Origin: Campylobacter sp. RM12651
Lineage (GTDB): Bacteria > Campylobacterota > Campylobacteria > Campylobacterales > Campylobacteraceae
DNA length: 64,000 nucleotides
Reading direction: 5' to 3'
Assembly: GCF_022369475.1 (NCBI RefSeq)
Contig: NZ_CP059600.1
Span: 1,797,355 to 1,861,354, forward strand
The notes below the pieces were generated by a model. The model had not been told where the DNA came from. It did no database searches and saw only the letters and a list, made by a program, of their open reading frames with translations. Every line of letters starts with the position of its first letter. Position 1 is the first letter of the stretch. A program made the translations under genes and the position numbers. Shown here one piece after another: positions 1 through 8,696 of the stretch.

Positions 1-25
1 TAATGATAAAAAGAGTCGGTTTTGA
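1..25 (+). CDS. Possible 3' tail of an upstream gene
   Basis: In the second frame positions 2-22 read NDKKSRF and end at TGA (23-25), which overlaps the TTG start of coaE in a TTGA arrangement. Stop/start overlaps of this kind are common in this genome, so this may be the end of the gene before coaE (purM precedes coaE in C. jejuni). Seven residues are too few to identify it. Confidence 0.2.
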
Positions 26-654
26 TAAGAAAAATTAAGATAAAAAAACACCTATTTTTTAAAAATATTTATGTAATAACATCTAGCATTGCTTGTGGTA
101 AATCTACATTTTTAAATATTGCTAAAGAAAATGAAATATTTTGCATTAGTGCTGATGAAATTTCTTCAAAAGTTTTTTGCTACAAATGGAAACAAATTCG
201 TAAAAAATTAAATATTTCAAATTCCTATTTCAAATTCTTAAAAGAAAAAAAACAAGCAGTGGCAAATGTGATTTTTAATGATAAAACAGCTAAGAAAAAA
301 TTAGAAAAAATAATGCACTCAAAAATCAAAAAAGAAATTCTCAAAAAAATCAAACAAAATAAAAATAAAATAATTTTTGTAGAAATTCCCTTGTTTTTTG
401 AAAATAGCAATTATAATTTTTTGCTTAATAAAATTGTGATTTATTGCCCTTATGAATTATCTTTAACAAGACTTATGAATAGAAATAATTTAACAGAATT
501 TGAAGCAAAACTAAGATTAAATTCTCAATTACACATAGACAAAAAAATAAAATTTGCAAGTTATTTAATCAAAAACGATGGTAATTTAGAAGATTTTAAA
601 GATAACTCGCTAAAACTTATCCAAAAACTAAAGGAAAAACATGGAATTTCATAA
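22..654 (+). CDS. coaE: Dephospho-CoA kinase CoaE
   Basis: CoaE carries out the last step of coenzyme A synthesis, ATP-dependent phosphorylation of the 3'-hydroxyl of dephospho-CoA, in the cytoplasm. At 210 aa it has the usual family length. The P-loop is SSIACGKSTF (residues 21-30), a form typical of Campylobacter CoaE. SADEIS near residue 43, VEIPLFFE near 121 and RLNSQL near 166 match conserved blocks. The start is TTG; an in-frame TAA lies at 7-9 and there is no in-frame ATG before the P-loop, so TTG is the best choice. The last 14 bases overlap dapF, a pairing also found in C. jejuni (Cj1530-Cj1531), so the two are probably co-translated. Confidence 0.93.
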   Translation: MIRKIKIKKHLFFKNIYVITSSIACGKSTFLNIAKENEIFCISADEISSKVFCYKWKQIRKKLNISNSYFKFLKEKKQAVANVIFNDKTAKKKLEKIMHSKIKKEILKKIKQNKNKIIFVEIPLFFENSNYNFLLNKIVIYCPYELSLTRLMNRNNLTEFEAKLRLNSQLHIDKKIKFASYLIKNDGNLEDFKDNSLKLIQKLKEKHGIS

Positions 655-1390
655 ATACTACGCAAATGGAAATGATTTTATTATTTTTCAAACTAATAAT
701 TTAGATGAAAATTATTTAAGTAAATTAGCCATAAAATTATGTAATAGACATAGTGGAATAGGTGCTGATGGGCTTATTGCAATCAAAAAAAATGATAAAG
801 ATTATGATTTTACTTGGGGATTTTACAATCAAGATGGCTCAAAAGCTAATATGTGTGGTAATGGTGCAAGAGCTGCGGCACATTTTGCTTATACTCAAGA
901 TTTGGCAAATAAAAATATGAGTTTTTTAACTGGTGCAGGGATTATTAAGGCGACAATTTTTGATGATGATTTTGTAGAAATTAGACTAACGAAAGCTAAG
1001 GTTATACACGAAAATTTAGTGGAATTTCAAAATGTATTTTGCCTAATTGATACAGGTGTGCCACACCTAGTAACTCTTGATGGAGTGCAAAACTACAACG
1101 AAGAAAATGCTAAATATTTAAGAGAAAAATATGATGCAAATGTAAATTACGCAACTTTTAAAGATGGGGTTTTATATGTTAGAACTTATGAGCGTGGAGT
1201 TGGAGAAACTTTAGCTTGTGGAACTGGAATGAACGCTTGTTTTTATTATGCTAGAATGCTTAAATTAGTTGATGAAAAGGCTACTATTTATCCAAAAAGC
1301 AATGATATTTGCGAAGTGAGTTTTAAAGATGATTATTTATATTTTAAAGCACAAGTTAAAAAAATTTTTAGCACTACGCTTGATTGTTAA
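641..1390 (+). CDS. dapF: Diaminopimelate epimerase DapF
   Basis: DapF interconverts LL- and meso-diaminopimelate for lysine and peptidoglycan synthesis, without a cofactor, using two cysteines. Both are visible: MCGNGAR (Cys72) and LACGTGM (about residue 193). The N-terminus HKYYANGNDFIIF is the family signature and 249 aa is a normal length for Campylobacter. The ATG lies inside the end of coaE (14-nt overlap). The protein ends TTLDC, and the dUTPase gene follows after about 40 bases. Confidence 0.96.
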   Translation: MEFHKYYANGNDFIIFQTNNLDENYLSKLAIKLCNRHSGIGADGLIAIKKNDKDYDFTWGFYNQDGSKANMCGNGARAAAHFAYTQDLANKNMSFLTGAGIIKATIFDDDFVEIRLTKAKVIHENLVEFQNVFCLIDTGVPHLVTLDGVQNYNEENAKYLREKYDANVNYATFKDGVLYVRTYERGVGETLACGTGMNACFYYARMLKLVDEKATIYPKSNDICEVSFKDDYLYFKAQVKKIFSTTLDC

Positions 1391-1431
1391 ATAATTTTGC
1401 TAGTATTTTGATATTTTTTGATGTAGAAGGG

Positions 1432-2085
1432 ATGATGAAATTACAATATACTAATGATATGTTAAGCTTACAACAAGCTTTAAATAACGCAACTTGCGGA
1501 ATTGGTTGGGAAAAAGGTTATACAAAGGAAAATCGCTTAATTGATTTTGCTCGTTGTATTTATATGGAATGTGCTGAACTCGTTGATTCTATGCCTTGGA
1601 AACATTGGAAAAGCATAGATGCTAGTTGGGATTTAGAAAATATTCAAATTGAATTAGTTGATATTTGGCATTTTATTTTAAGCCTTGCAATTATGCAAAA
1701 TCAACAAAAAGAACTTATAAACACGATTTCAGAATTTAAATTCAATAAAACAAATAAAAATTTAAATGATATTTTAGAACTTTCAAGAGAATTAATTCAC
1801 ACAAGTAGTGCAAAAGAGCTAAACATAACGCAAATTACAGAAATATTTTTAAAGCTAATGTGTAGTTGTGAGTTAGAATTTACAAGACTTTATAAAATCT
1901 ACATTGGTAAAAATGTCTTAAATAAATTCCGCCAAGATAACGGCTATAAAAATGGAACTTATAAAAAACTTTGGAATGGTAAAGAAGACAATGTAATCTT
2001 ATATGAACTACTAGAGCAAAATGATATAAACTATGATAGTTTGTATAAAAATCTTAATGAAATTTATAAAAATTTAAAGGATTAA
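1432..2085 (+). CDS. dut: Dimeric dUTPase (all-alpha NTP pyrophosphohydrolase)
   Basis: This enzyme hydrolyses dUTP (and dUDP) to dUMP, keeping uracil out of DNA and supplying dUMP to thymidylate synthesis. It is the all-alpha dimeric type found in Campylobacter, not the trimeric beta type. Family blocks seen are GWEKGYTKE, YMECAELVDSMPWKHWK, ELVDIWHFILSL (metal-binding acidic residues) and FRQDNGYKNGTYKKLWNGKED near the C-terminus. The reading frame is open from a TTG at 1384, but AAGGG at 1427-1431 followed by ATGATG at 1432/1435 marks the likely start, and the alignable family N-terminus begins there. thrS follows after 2 nt. Confidence 0.93.
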   Translation: MMKLQYTNDMLSLQQALNNATCGIGWEKGYTKENRLIDFARCIYMECAELVDSMPWKHWKSIDASWDLENIQIELVDIWHFILSLAIMQNQQKELINTISEFKFNKTNKNLNDILELSRELIHTSSAKELNITQITEIFLKLMCSCELEFTRLYKIYIGKNVLNKFRQDNGYKNGTYKKLWNGKEDNVILYELLEQNDINYDSLYKNLNEIYKNLKD

Positions 2086-2087
2086 TA

Positions 2088-3890
2088 ATGGAAATAATAG
2101 GATATTACGATAAAGATAAAAATATTTATGATACTTTAAGCACTGATGGAGCAGGACTTGAGCCAATTTTCTATGATGATAGTCCTATGGCACTTGAAAT
2201 CATTCGCCATAGCTGTGCTCACCTTTTAGCTGAAGCTATTACACAATTATATAAAAATGCTAAATTTTTCGTAGGACCTTGCGTTGATGAAGGTTTTTAT
2301 TATGATTTTAAAGTAGATGAAAAAATCAGCGAAGAAGATTTAAAAGTAATTGAAGATAAAATGAAAGAGCTTGCAAAAAAAGGCTCTCCTATGGTAAAAA
2401 ATACAATGAGCTATGAAGCTGCTTGTGAAAAGTTTAAAAATGATGAATTAAAACAAGCAGTTTTAAGTCGTTTAAGTGGAGAAATTAGCACATATTCTCA
2501 AGGTGAATTTACCGACTTATGTCGTGGGCCACATTTACCACACACCAAAATGCTTAAGAATTTTAAATTAACAAAATTAGCAGGTGCTTATTTAGGCGGC
2601 GATGAAAAAAATGAAATGCTAGTTAGAATTTATGGTATCGCATTTGCAACAAAAGAAGCTTTAAAAGACTATCTAACAATGATAGAAGAAGCTAAGAAAA
2701 GAGATCATAGAAAACTAGGAAATGATTTAAAATTATTCACATTTAGCGAGCAAATTGGTGGTGGCTTACCATTATGGCTTAAAAATGGTGCAAGAGTTAG
2801 AAATAAATTAGAGCATATTTTATATAAAGCTCATAGAGTTAGATTTTATGAGCCTGTTCGTGGCCCTGAATTGCTAAATTCTAGCGTTTGGAAAACAAGC
2901 GGACATTATGCAAACTATAAAGAAAATATGTATTTTACTAGAATTGATGAGCAAGAATACGGAATAAAACCAATGAACTGCGTAGGACATGTATTCTGCT
3001 ATAAAAGTGAAGGTAGAAGTTATAAAGATTTGCCTATTAAATTCTTTGAATACGGAATGGTTCATCGCCATGAAATGAGTGGGGCTTTACACGGGCTTTT
3101 AAGAGTTCGTGAATTTACTCAAGATGATAGCCATATTTTCTGTATGCCAAGTCAAATAAAAACCTTAGTAAAAGAGATTTTAGATTTTGCTAAAAAAATT
3201 ATGGTAACTTTTGGATTTGAATGGGAACTAGAAATCTCAACAAAACCTGAAAAATCAATAGGAAGTGATGAGATTTGGGAAGTTGCTACAAAAGCTTTAA
3301 TGGAAGCTTTAGATGAAGAAGGTATTAAATACGGAGTTGATGAAGGTGGTGGAGCTTTCTATGGTCCAAAAATTGATATTAAAATCCTAGACGCACTTAA
3401 ACGCAAATGGCAATGTGGAACTATTCAAGTAGATTTTAACCTACCTGAAAGATTTGAGCTTGAATATACAGATGAAAACAATGAGAAAAAACGCCCTGTA
3501 ATGCTTCATCGTGCTTTACTTGGAAGTTTTGAAAGATTTTTAGGCATATTGCTTGAACATACAGCAGGAGAATTACCATTCTTTATAGCTCCAATTCAAG
3601 TTATGATTTTACCAGTAGGTGAAAAGCATATTGAGTATTCAAAAGCATTACAAAAGGAATTATTAGAGCTTGGAGTTGATGCTGATATTAATGAGAAAAA
3701 CGATACTTTAGGTAAAAAAATAAGAAATGCAGAAATGTTAAAAGTGCCTTATATAGCAGTAATCGGAGATGAAGAAATAAATAATAATCAAGTAGCTTTA
3801 AGAGATAGAAGAGCTAAACAACAATCAACACTTACAATGGAGGAATTTTTGAAACTAATTAAAGAAAAACAAAACGAGGTAGTATTTTGA
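2088..3890 (+). CDS. thrS: Threonyl-tRNA synthetase
   Basis: Class II synthetase that charges tRNA-Thr; it has an editing domain against serine. At 600 aa it is shorter than the E. coli enzyme (about 642 aa) because it starts close to the editing domain and lacks a clear N-terminal TGS domain. Seen in order: editing-site [10 protein letters not shown] (HxxxH, about residue 41) and [21 protein letters not shown] with the zinc-ligand Cys; motif 2 region [19 protein letters not shown]; motif 3 [14 protein letters not shown]; then the anticodon-binding domain. It starts 2 nt after the dUTPase stop and overlaps infC, giving the common thrS-infC pair. Confidence 0.97.
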   Translation: MEIIGYYDKDKNIYDTLSTDGAGLEPIFYDDSPMALEIIRHSCAHLLAEAITQLYKNAKFFVGPCVDEGFYYDFKVDEKISEEDLKVIEDKMKELAKKGSPMVKNTMSYEAACEKFKNDELKQAVLSRLSGEISTYSQGEFTDLCRGPHLPHTKMLKNFKLTKLAGAYLGGDEKNEMLVRIYGIAFATKEALKDYLTMIEEAKKRDHRKLGNDLKLFTFSEQIGGGLPLWLKNGARVRNKLEHILYKAHRVRFYEPVRGPELLNSSVWKTSGHYANYKENMYFTRIDEQEYGIKPMNCVGHVFCYKSEGRSYKDLPIKFFEYGMVHRHEMSGALHGLLRVREFTQDDSHIFCMPSQIKTLVKEILDFAKKIMVTFGFEWELEISTKPEKSIGSDEIWEVATKALMEALDEEGIKYGVDEGGGAFYGPKIDIKILDALKRKWQCGTIQVDFNLPERFELEYTDENNEKKRPVMLHRALLGSFERFLGILLEHTAGELPFFIAPIQVMILPVGEKHIEYSKALQKELLELGVDADINEKNDTLGKKIRNAEMLKVPYIAVIGDEEINNNQVALRDRRAKQQSTLTMEEFLKLIKEKQNEVVF

Positions 3891-4411
3891 GTAAAGAAAA
3901 AGATGTATTGTTAAATGAAGAAATAGATTTAGCAGAGGTTAGATGTATAGGTGATGATGGAGCACAATATGGCATAATTAGTAGCGATGAGGCTAATGCA
4001 CTTGCTAATCGTTTAGGGCTTGATTTGGTATTAATCGCAAAAGATGCTAAGCCACCTGTTTGTAAGATTATGGACTATGGCAAGTTTTGTTATCAGCAAG
4101 AAAAAAAGCTAAAAGATGCTAAGAAAAAGCAAAAGGTAGTAGAAGTTAAAGAAATCAAACTTTCTGTAAAAATTGCTCAAAATGATATTAACTATAAAGT
4201 TAAACACGCTATTGAGTTTTTAAAATCAGGAAAGCATGTTAGATTTAGAGTATTTTTAAAAGGTCGTGAATTAAGCAATCCACAATCAGGCGAAGAACTG
4301 CTTTTAAAAATTTATGAAGAAATTAGCGATATTGCAAATATGGATAAAGCACCTTTATTTGAAGGTCGCTACATTAATATGCTTTGCACCCCAAAAAGCA
4401 CTAAAAAATAA
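3887..4411 (+). CDS. infC: Translation initiation factor IF-3
   Basis: IF-3 binds the 30S subunit, prevents premature 50S joining and checks the start codon and initiator tRNA. The 174-aa protein shows the N-domain ([42 protein letters not shown]), a lysine-rich linker and the C-domain ([20 protein letters not shown]). Its start is TTG in a TTGA overlap with the thrS stop; a rare start codon is normal for infC, which autoregulates through it in other bacteria. The last 161 bases occur again at 7730-7890 behind an autotransporter gene. Confidence 0.96.
   Translation: MSKEKDVLLNEEIDLAEVRCIGDDGAQYGIISSDEANALANRLGLDLVLIAKDAKPPVCKIMDYGKFCYQQEKKLKDAKKKQKVVEVKEIKLSVKIAQNDINYKVKHAIEFLKSGKHVRFRVFLKGRELSNPQSGEELLLKIYEEISDIANMDKAPLFEGRYINMLCTPKSTKK
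4251..4411 (+). repeat. infC 3'-end direct repeat, left copy
   Basis: Positions 4251-4411, the final 161 bases of infC including its TAA, are repeated in the same orientation at 7730-7890. I see three differences, at 4266/7745, 4268/7747 and 4275/7754; all read G here and A in the right copy. Similarity stops abruptly on both sides. The repeats bracket 3.3 kb holding only the autotransporter gene, which is the geometry left by insertion into, or recombination at, the 3' end of infC. Confidence 0.95.
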
Positions 4412-4420
4412 AAACTTATC

Positions 4421-4445
4421 ATTAAGGCAATTAATTTGCCTTAAT
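4421..4445 (+). terminator. Hairpin after infC
   Basis: ATTAAGGCAA and TTGCCTTAAT form a 10-bp stem with a 5-nt loop, 10 nt after the infC stop. The 3' side is only moderately T-rich, so it may be a weak terminator. It differs from the hairpin after the displaced infC end at 7892-7916. Confidence 0.6.
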
Positions 4446-4561
4446 CTTTATAATAATTATTGAAATTTATTGATATTTTTTAAAAAAAAATCATTTATAT
4501 TTATTAATCTTTAAGTTAGATTTTAAGATAATAGCATTTCAATTTTTTTTAAAGGAATATC

Positions 4562-7500
4562 ATGAAACAAAATTTTACTTACACGGGGGGGGTATTTAAA
4601 CTCTCATTAATTGCAAGTCTATGTATCTCTTCAAACTTATTTGGTGCAACAATAAATGTTGTAGATAAAGCTAAGGTGGAAAGCTTTGATTTTAAAACTT
4701 TTCCAGATATTCATAAACCATTTAATGATAATTTTGGTCCTTTTGATAATAAAAAACCAGATTATTACAAGACAAATCTTAAAAATATCACAGATATTAC
4801 AGAAGAAAGTGCTGATAATGTAAATGTATATTTTTCAGAAGGATTAAGTAATAAAAATTTTCCTATAAGTTTTGATAATTCTTTTTGGGACTCAAGAAGT
4901 AAAACTATTAGTAATAGTAATAATATTACTATAAAAAATTCTTTAATTAAAAGTTATCCCGAAACTGCAAAATTTAATAATGGAAATAATTTTATAGCTG
5001 AAAACAGTTTTGTTGATTCATATATCATAAATTTTAAAAATATAAAAGCTGCAAATTCTTATTTAGACTACATAGAAAATGGGCAAGGAATAAAAATTGA
5101 TTTAACAAATTCTGCCGTTAATTCTATTTATAAAACTACCGGAACAATTGATGCAAATGGAGGACGCATTAATGGAATATCATATTCTAATGTTAATCTA
5201 AATGGGACAAAAGATAATTTGGTAAAAGTAGATAATTTTTATGAAACAACAGGATCAATCAATCACGCTGATGTAACAAATATAGAGTTTGGCAAGGATT
5301 TAACAATTAAAAACTCTAATATAGGATTAATAAGTGTTAGTAAAAATTTAACAATTGACAAATCTACAATAAAAGAGATAAAATCTACTGGACTTCTAGG
5401 AATTACAAATTCAAATATAACTACTTCAATAAATTCTTATGATAAGGTAACATTGACTGATAGTATTGTTGGTGGTAAAGTAAGTGGTATAGATTCTACT
5501 GGTACTGGCAAATATAAAGGTAGTCTTGATTCTAAAGGCTCTACATTCAATGATGATATTTATGTTACAAAACTAACCCTAAACACTAGTGAGAGCGGAA
5601 AGCAAAGCAAGGTAAAGGCTATTAAGACTATAAGAGCAGGTGCTTATGATATAGATAGGCTTGATACTGGTGATAAATATTATATTGGTGGTAGCATTAT
5701 AGGTGAAGGAACGATTAAAAATAGCACTATAAATATGCAATTATCAGGTTCTAAAGGCTATACAGCTTCAGCATTAATTAACCAAGATAATTTTTACAAT
5801 GAATTTGCTGATGAAAAAAATGAGAATAGCCTAACTATAGCAAACACAAGTAGTATAAACTTAGATAATGTAATAGCTACAAATAGTGTTAGAGCACATA
5901 CTTTAGATATAAAAAATTCAAAAGTAGCAAAAAGAGTTCTAGCAAATAGCCTTACTTCAAATAACACAGCTTATTATCTAGGAGCAAACAAAGAAAGCTA
6001 CACAGGTGCAATAATCTCAAGAGAAAATACAAGTGGAGCAAACAATGAATTAGTATTACTTAATGTTATGAGTGATAATAAGCTTGATACAAGCAAAATC
6101 AATGCAAATCTACCTTTAGCAATACTTAAAAAAGGAACAGGAACAGCAGAGCTAAACACTTTCTTTAAAGATTATAAGATTAGCGATGGAATAAGTGATT
6201 ATGTGATAAATAATGATTATATTGCTAGTGCAATGCTAGGGGATTATCTAACCTATGCGATAACTACTAATAAGAATGGTAAAGTAAGCGATACAGGACT
6301 TAATGCAGATAATATTGTTAGCATTGCAAACGGCGATAAGACAAGTGAGCTAGGTAAATTAGTAAATCAAAGCGCAGGCGATTATAATGGTAATGAAGGC
6401 TTAAAAGCTGCATTAGATAATCTAGCTAAACAAACAATTAGTATAAGCCCTGAAACTCCAGATAATTCTAAACCGGATACAGGTGTAACAAATCCTGAAA
6501 ATAAACCAGACAATTCTAAACCTGATACAGGTGTAACAAATCCTGATAATAAACCAGACAATTCTAAACCTGATACAGGTGTAACAAATCCAGACACAGG
6601 TGTAACAAATCCTGAAAATAAACCAGATAACAAACCTGATACTAGTGTAACAAATCCAATTGATAAAAACCAAATAGCAGATGATTTTATAAAAGATATT
6701 AAAATCAACAAAAACGCTAAAGCTCAAGCTCAAGTTATTTCAAAGGGAATAAATCTAATCAATACTTTTGCTTGGAATAATATGAATAAAAGATTAGGTG
6801 AAGTTAGAGGTTTAGATAAAGAATTAGGCGTTTGGGCTAGAGCTTATTATACAAACGCAAGTATAGATGATGTAAAACTTAATTCATTTGAAGTTCAATT
6901 TGGAGCTGATAAAGCTAATGATTTTGCAGATGGCAATGTAATTACAGGAATTATGGCTAATATTTCTAATTCTAAATCTAGTGATGTTTTAAAAGGAAAT
7001 AATTACGGGTTTGGTCTATATACAAGCTATATTTCAAACAATGATTTATATGCTGATTTAGTAATTAAAGCAAATCATTATAAGGTTAAATACAATTCAG
7101 AGCTTTTAAAAGGTTTAAAAGATAGCAAGACAGGATTTATTGCAAGTTTTGAACTTGGTAAAAGATTTGATTTAAATAGATTTTATGTTGAGCCTAGCAT
7201 AGAAGCTATATTTGATTATACACCTAAAACTAACTTAGAAAATAATGCTATAAGCATTACAAGTAAGGCTAATTCTAATTTACATATAAAACCTGCAGTA
7301 TTCTCAGGATTTAAAGTAAATGATAATGCTAATATAAGACTAGGTGCTGGTTATATTATAGATGTTAATAAGCCAAGTGATTCTATAATAATCGCAAAAT
7401 CAAGCAAAGCAAGTGAAACAATAAAAGGTAAAAGAGATAATAAATTTTACTTAAATCTAACAGGTGATTATAAGTTTAATGATAATTTAAGATTAAACTT

Positions 7501-7576
7501 AGGTTACGAAAGAACTTTCGGAGCTGATTTTAATATTGACAATCAAATTAACGCTGTTGTAAGATATACATTCTAA
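4562..7576 (+). CDS. Phase-variable autotransporter (type Va) surface protein
   Basis: The 1004-aa protein should cross the inner membrane by its signal peptide and the outer membrane by its own beta-barrel, displaying a passenger domain. An N-terminal signal (about residues 1-29, ending SNLFGA) is followed by a passenger rich in N, S, T and D with short beta-helix-like repeats such as 'ITNSNI' and 'LTIDKSTI'. A 16-residue Pro/Asp repeat linker covers residues 633-700. The C-terminal barrel runs from about residue 755 and ends in the typical aromatic VVRYTF. A G8 tract at codons 8-11 sits before the signal core; the present length keeps the frame open. SD AAAGGAA precedes the ATG. It resembles the autotransporter at 12585-17861 near the passenger/barrel junction. 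The passenger's ligand cannot be told from the sequence. Confidence 0.88.
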   Translation: MKQNFTYTGGVFKLSLIASLCISSNLFGATINVVDKAKVESFDFKTFPDIHKPFNDNFGPFDNKKPDYYKTNLKNITDITEESADNVNVYFSEGLSNKNFPISFDNSFWDSRSKTISNSNNITIKNSLIKSYPETAKFNNGNNFIAENSFVDSYIINFKNIKAANSYLDYIENGQGIKIDLTNSAVNSIYKTTGTIDANGGRINGISYSNVNLNGTKDNLVKVDNFYETTGSINHADVTNIEFGKDLTIKNSNIGLISVSKNLTIDKSTIKEIKSTGLLGITNSNITTSINSYDKVTLTDSIVGGKVSGIDSTGTGKYKGSLDSKGSTFNDDIYVTKLTLNTSESGKQSKVKAIKTIRAGAYDIDRLDTGDKYYIGGSIIGEGTIKNSTINMQLSGSKGYTASALINQDNFYNEFADEKNENSLTIANTSSINLDNVIATNSVRAHTLDIKNSKVAKRVLANSLTSNNTAYYLGANKESYTGAIISRENTSGANNELVLLNVMSDNKLDTSKINANLPLAILKKGTGTAELNTFFKDYKISDGISDYVINNDYIASAMLGDYLTYAITTNKNGKVSDTGLNADNIVSIANGDKTSELGKLVNQSAGDYNGNEGLKAALDNLAKQTISISPETPDNSKPDTGVTNPENKPDNSKPDTGVTNPDNKPDNSKPDTGVTNPDTGVTNPENKPDNKPDTSVTNPIDKNQIADDFIKDIKINKNAKAQAQVISKGINLINTFAWNNMNKRLGEVRGLDKELGVWARAYYTNASIDDVKLNSFEVQFGADKANDFADGNVITGIMANISNSKSSDVLKGNNYGFGLYTSYISNNDLYADLVIKANHYKVKYNSELLKGLKDSKTGFIASFELGKRFDLNRFYVEPSIEAIFDYTPKTNLENNAISITSKANSNLHIKPAVFSGFKVNDNANIRLGAGYIIDVNKPSDSIIIAKSSKASETIKGKRDNKFYLNLTGDYKFNDNLRLNLGYERTFGADFNIDNQINAVVRYTF
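4585..4592 (+). repeat. G8 phase-variation tract, in frame (ON)
   Basis: Eight G residues lie at codons 8-11 of the autotransporter gene, reading ACG GGG GGG GTA (T-G-G-V). Slipped-strand gain or loss of one G shifts the frame upstream of the signal-peptide core and would abolish the protein. The tract is followed by TATTTA, as are the tracts at 11097-11105 and 17805-17813. Confidence 0.9.
6458..6660 (+). repeat. 48-bp tandem repeats in the autotransporter linker
   Basis: Two full 48-bp units start at 6458 and 6506 and encode PDNSKPDTGVTNPENK-like peptides. They are followed by shortened variants up to about 6660. The repeats are in phase with the gene, so changes in copy number would alter the stalk length without breaking the frame. 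Confidence 0.9.
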
Positions 7577-7580
7577 TTAC

Positions 7581-7608
7581 AAAATCTTTAGCCTTAGTGC
7601 TAAAGATT
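7581..7608 (+). terminator. Terminator after the autotransporter gene
   Basis: AAATCTTTAGC and GCTAAAGATTT form an 11-bp stem around a 6-nt loop, starting 4 nt after the stop codon and followed by CTTTAAATATTTTT. Confidence 0.8.
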
Positions 7609-7729
7609 TCTTTAAATATTTTTATCAAAAATTACATTGACTTTATATTCTAATTTAATAATAAAAATATGCTATCTTTTAAGTGCTTAATAAAAAGCAT
7701 AAAATGTTTAAATATTACAATTATGTAAA

Positions 7730-7890
7730 TATTTTTAAAAGGTCATAAATTAAACAATCCACAATCAGGCGAAGAACTGCTTTTAAAAATTTATGAAGAA
7801 ATTAGCGATATTGCAAATATGGATAAAGCACCTTTATTTGAAGGTCGCTACATTAATATGCTTTGCACCCCAAAAAGCACTAAAAAATAA
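7730..7890 (+). pseudogene. Truncated second copy of the infC 3' end
   Basis: This is the right-hand copy of the 161-bp infC repeat. It encodes the last ~53 residues of IF-3 in the original frame, down to the stop, but has no start codon, promoter or ribosome-binding site of its own. The three substitutions relative to 4251-4411 are all G to A. A strong terminator follows directly. The simplest reading is that this is the original infC end, displaced when the autotransporter segment arrived with a replacement end; the reverse order is also possible. Confidence 0.9.
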
Positions 7891-7891
7891 T

Positions 7892-7916
7892 AAAGTGGCT
7901 ATTAAAAGCCACTTTT
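7892..7916. terminator. Bidirectional terminator behind the infC fragment
   Basis: AAAGTGGCT and AGCCACTTT make a 9-bp stem with a 6-nt loop, flanked by A and T runs on the two sides. It starts 1 nt after the TAA of the infC fragment and lies 7 nt from the end of the convergent dnaQ-like gene. It was probably the original infC terminator. Confidence 0.85.
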
Positions 7917-7922
7917 AAATTC

Positions 7923-8696
7923 TTATTTTTTCATCTTAGAGCGTGAATATAAAATCAAATCATTACTTGTTTTAATTTGTGAACCTTTTAAAGAATTAAT
8001 ACAATAATTCAAAATATCAGCACAAGCTTTCGCATCACTTAAAGCCCTATGATGAGTGCTAATGATACCTAATTCATTTTTTAAACTATCAAGACCATAT
8101 TTATCACATTCAATACAACGCCTTGCTAACATAATCGTGCAAAGCTTTCTATTAATCAATGGAGCATTTAAGTATTCAAGACTTTCTTTTGCGATAAAAC
8201 CATAATCAAAAGATACATTATGAGCTACAAAAATAGCATTACCTAAAAACAATCTAAAATCAGCTAAAACCCTAGCACTTCTAGGAGCATTTTTTAGCAT
8301 TTGCGTTGTAATTCCTGTAAGCTCAACTATATTTTCAGGCACTTCGTTTGCATAAATAAAGCTTTCAAATTCATCTAAAATCTCGCCATTTTTTATCTTA
8401 ACAGCACCAATTTCTATGATTTGCCCGTTACTAATTGAGCCTGTGCTTTCAATATCAACAACACAAAAAATCTCATCTTGAATTAATTTATTTCTTGAGT
8501 TTAAAAATACTTCTTGATTTTGTTTTAGCGTAATATCAAGCCCTAGCATTAAAAGAGTTTCATAGGTTATCTCAAAATTTAAGGCATTTTCGTATTGGTT
8601 TTTTAAATCTTTATAATTAATACTACTTGTAAGTAGCCTTTCTAAAATCTTATCACAATTAGCAATTTGTTTTTTATAAAGCTCGTTATAATCCAT
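7923..8696 (-). CDS. dnaQ: DnaQ-like 3'-5' exonuclease (DEDDh)
   Basis: The protein resembles the proofreading epsilon-type exonuclease that removes mispaired 3' nucleotides. All DEDDh residues are visible: VDIESTG (Asp, Glu), AHNVSFD (Asp) and HHRALSDA (His, Asp). It is 257 aa, with about 75 extra N-terminal residues before the exonuclease core, as in C. jejuni Cj0452. The frame opens at a TTG (8699), but ATG at 8696 in a TGATG overlap with the rpe stop is preferred. The rpe-dnaQ order next to divergent rpmB matches C. jejuni Cj0450-Cj0452. Whether it is the replicative epsilon subunit is inferred. Confidence 0.9.
   Translation of the reverse strand: MDYNELYKKQIANCDKILERLLTSSINYKDLKNQYENALNFEITYETLLMLGLDITLKQNQEVFLNSRNKLIQDEIFCVVDIESTGSISNGQIIEIGAVKIKNGEILDEFESFIYANEVPENIVELTGITTQMLKNAPRSARVLADFRLFLGNAIFVAHNVSFDYGFIAKESLEYLNAPLINRKLCTIMLARRCIECDKYGLDSLKNELGIISTHHRALSDAKACADILNYCINSLKGSQIKTSNDLILYSRSKMKK

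Noticed and set aside
1384-1431. N-terminal extension of the dUTPase from a TTG at 1384
   Set aside because: The extension does not resemble the family N-terminus and the AAGGG before ATGATG at 1432/1435 fits better.
6382-6733. Two minus-strand ORFs across the autotransporter stalk repeats
   Set aside because: Both are complements of the 48-bp tandem repeats and have no independent support.
4412-7729. The infC-flanked segment as an insertion sequence or transposon
   Set aside because: There is no transposase or integrase and there are no terminal inverted repeats; only the 161-bp direct repeat supports insertion.
7730-7890. A separate functional gene encoding the IF-3 C-terminal domain
   Set aside because: It has no start codon with a ribosome-binding site and no promoter; it is a fragment.
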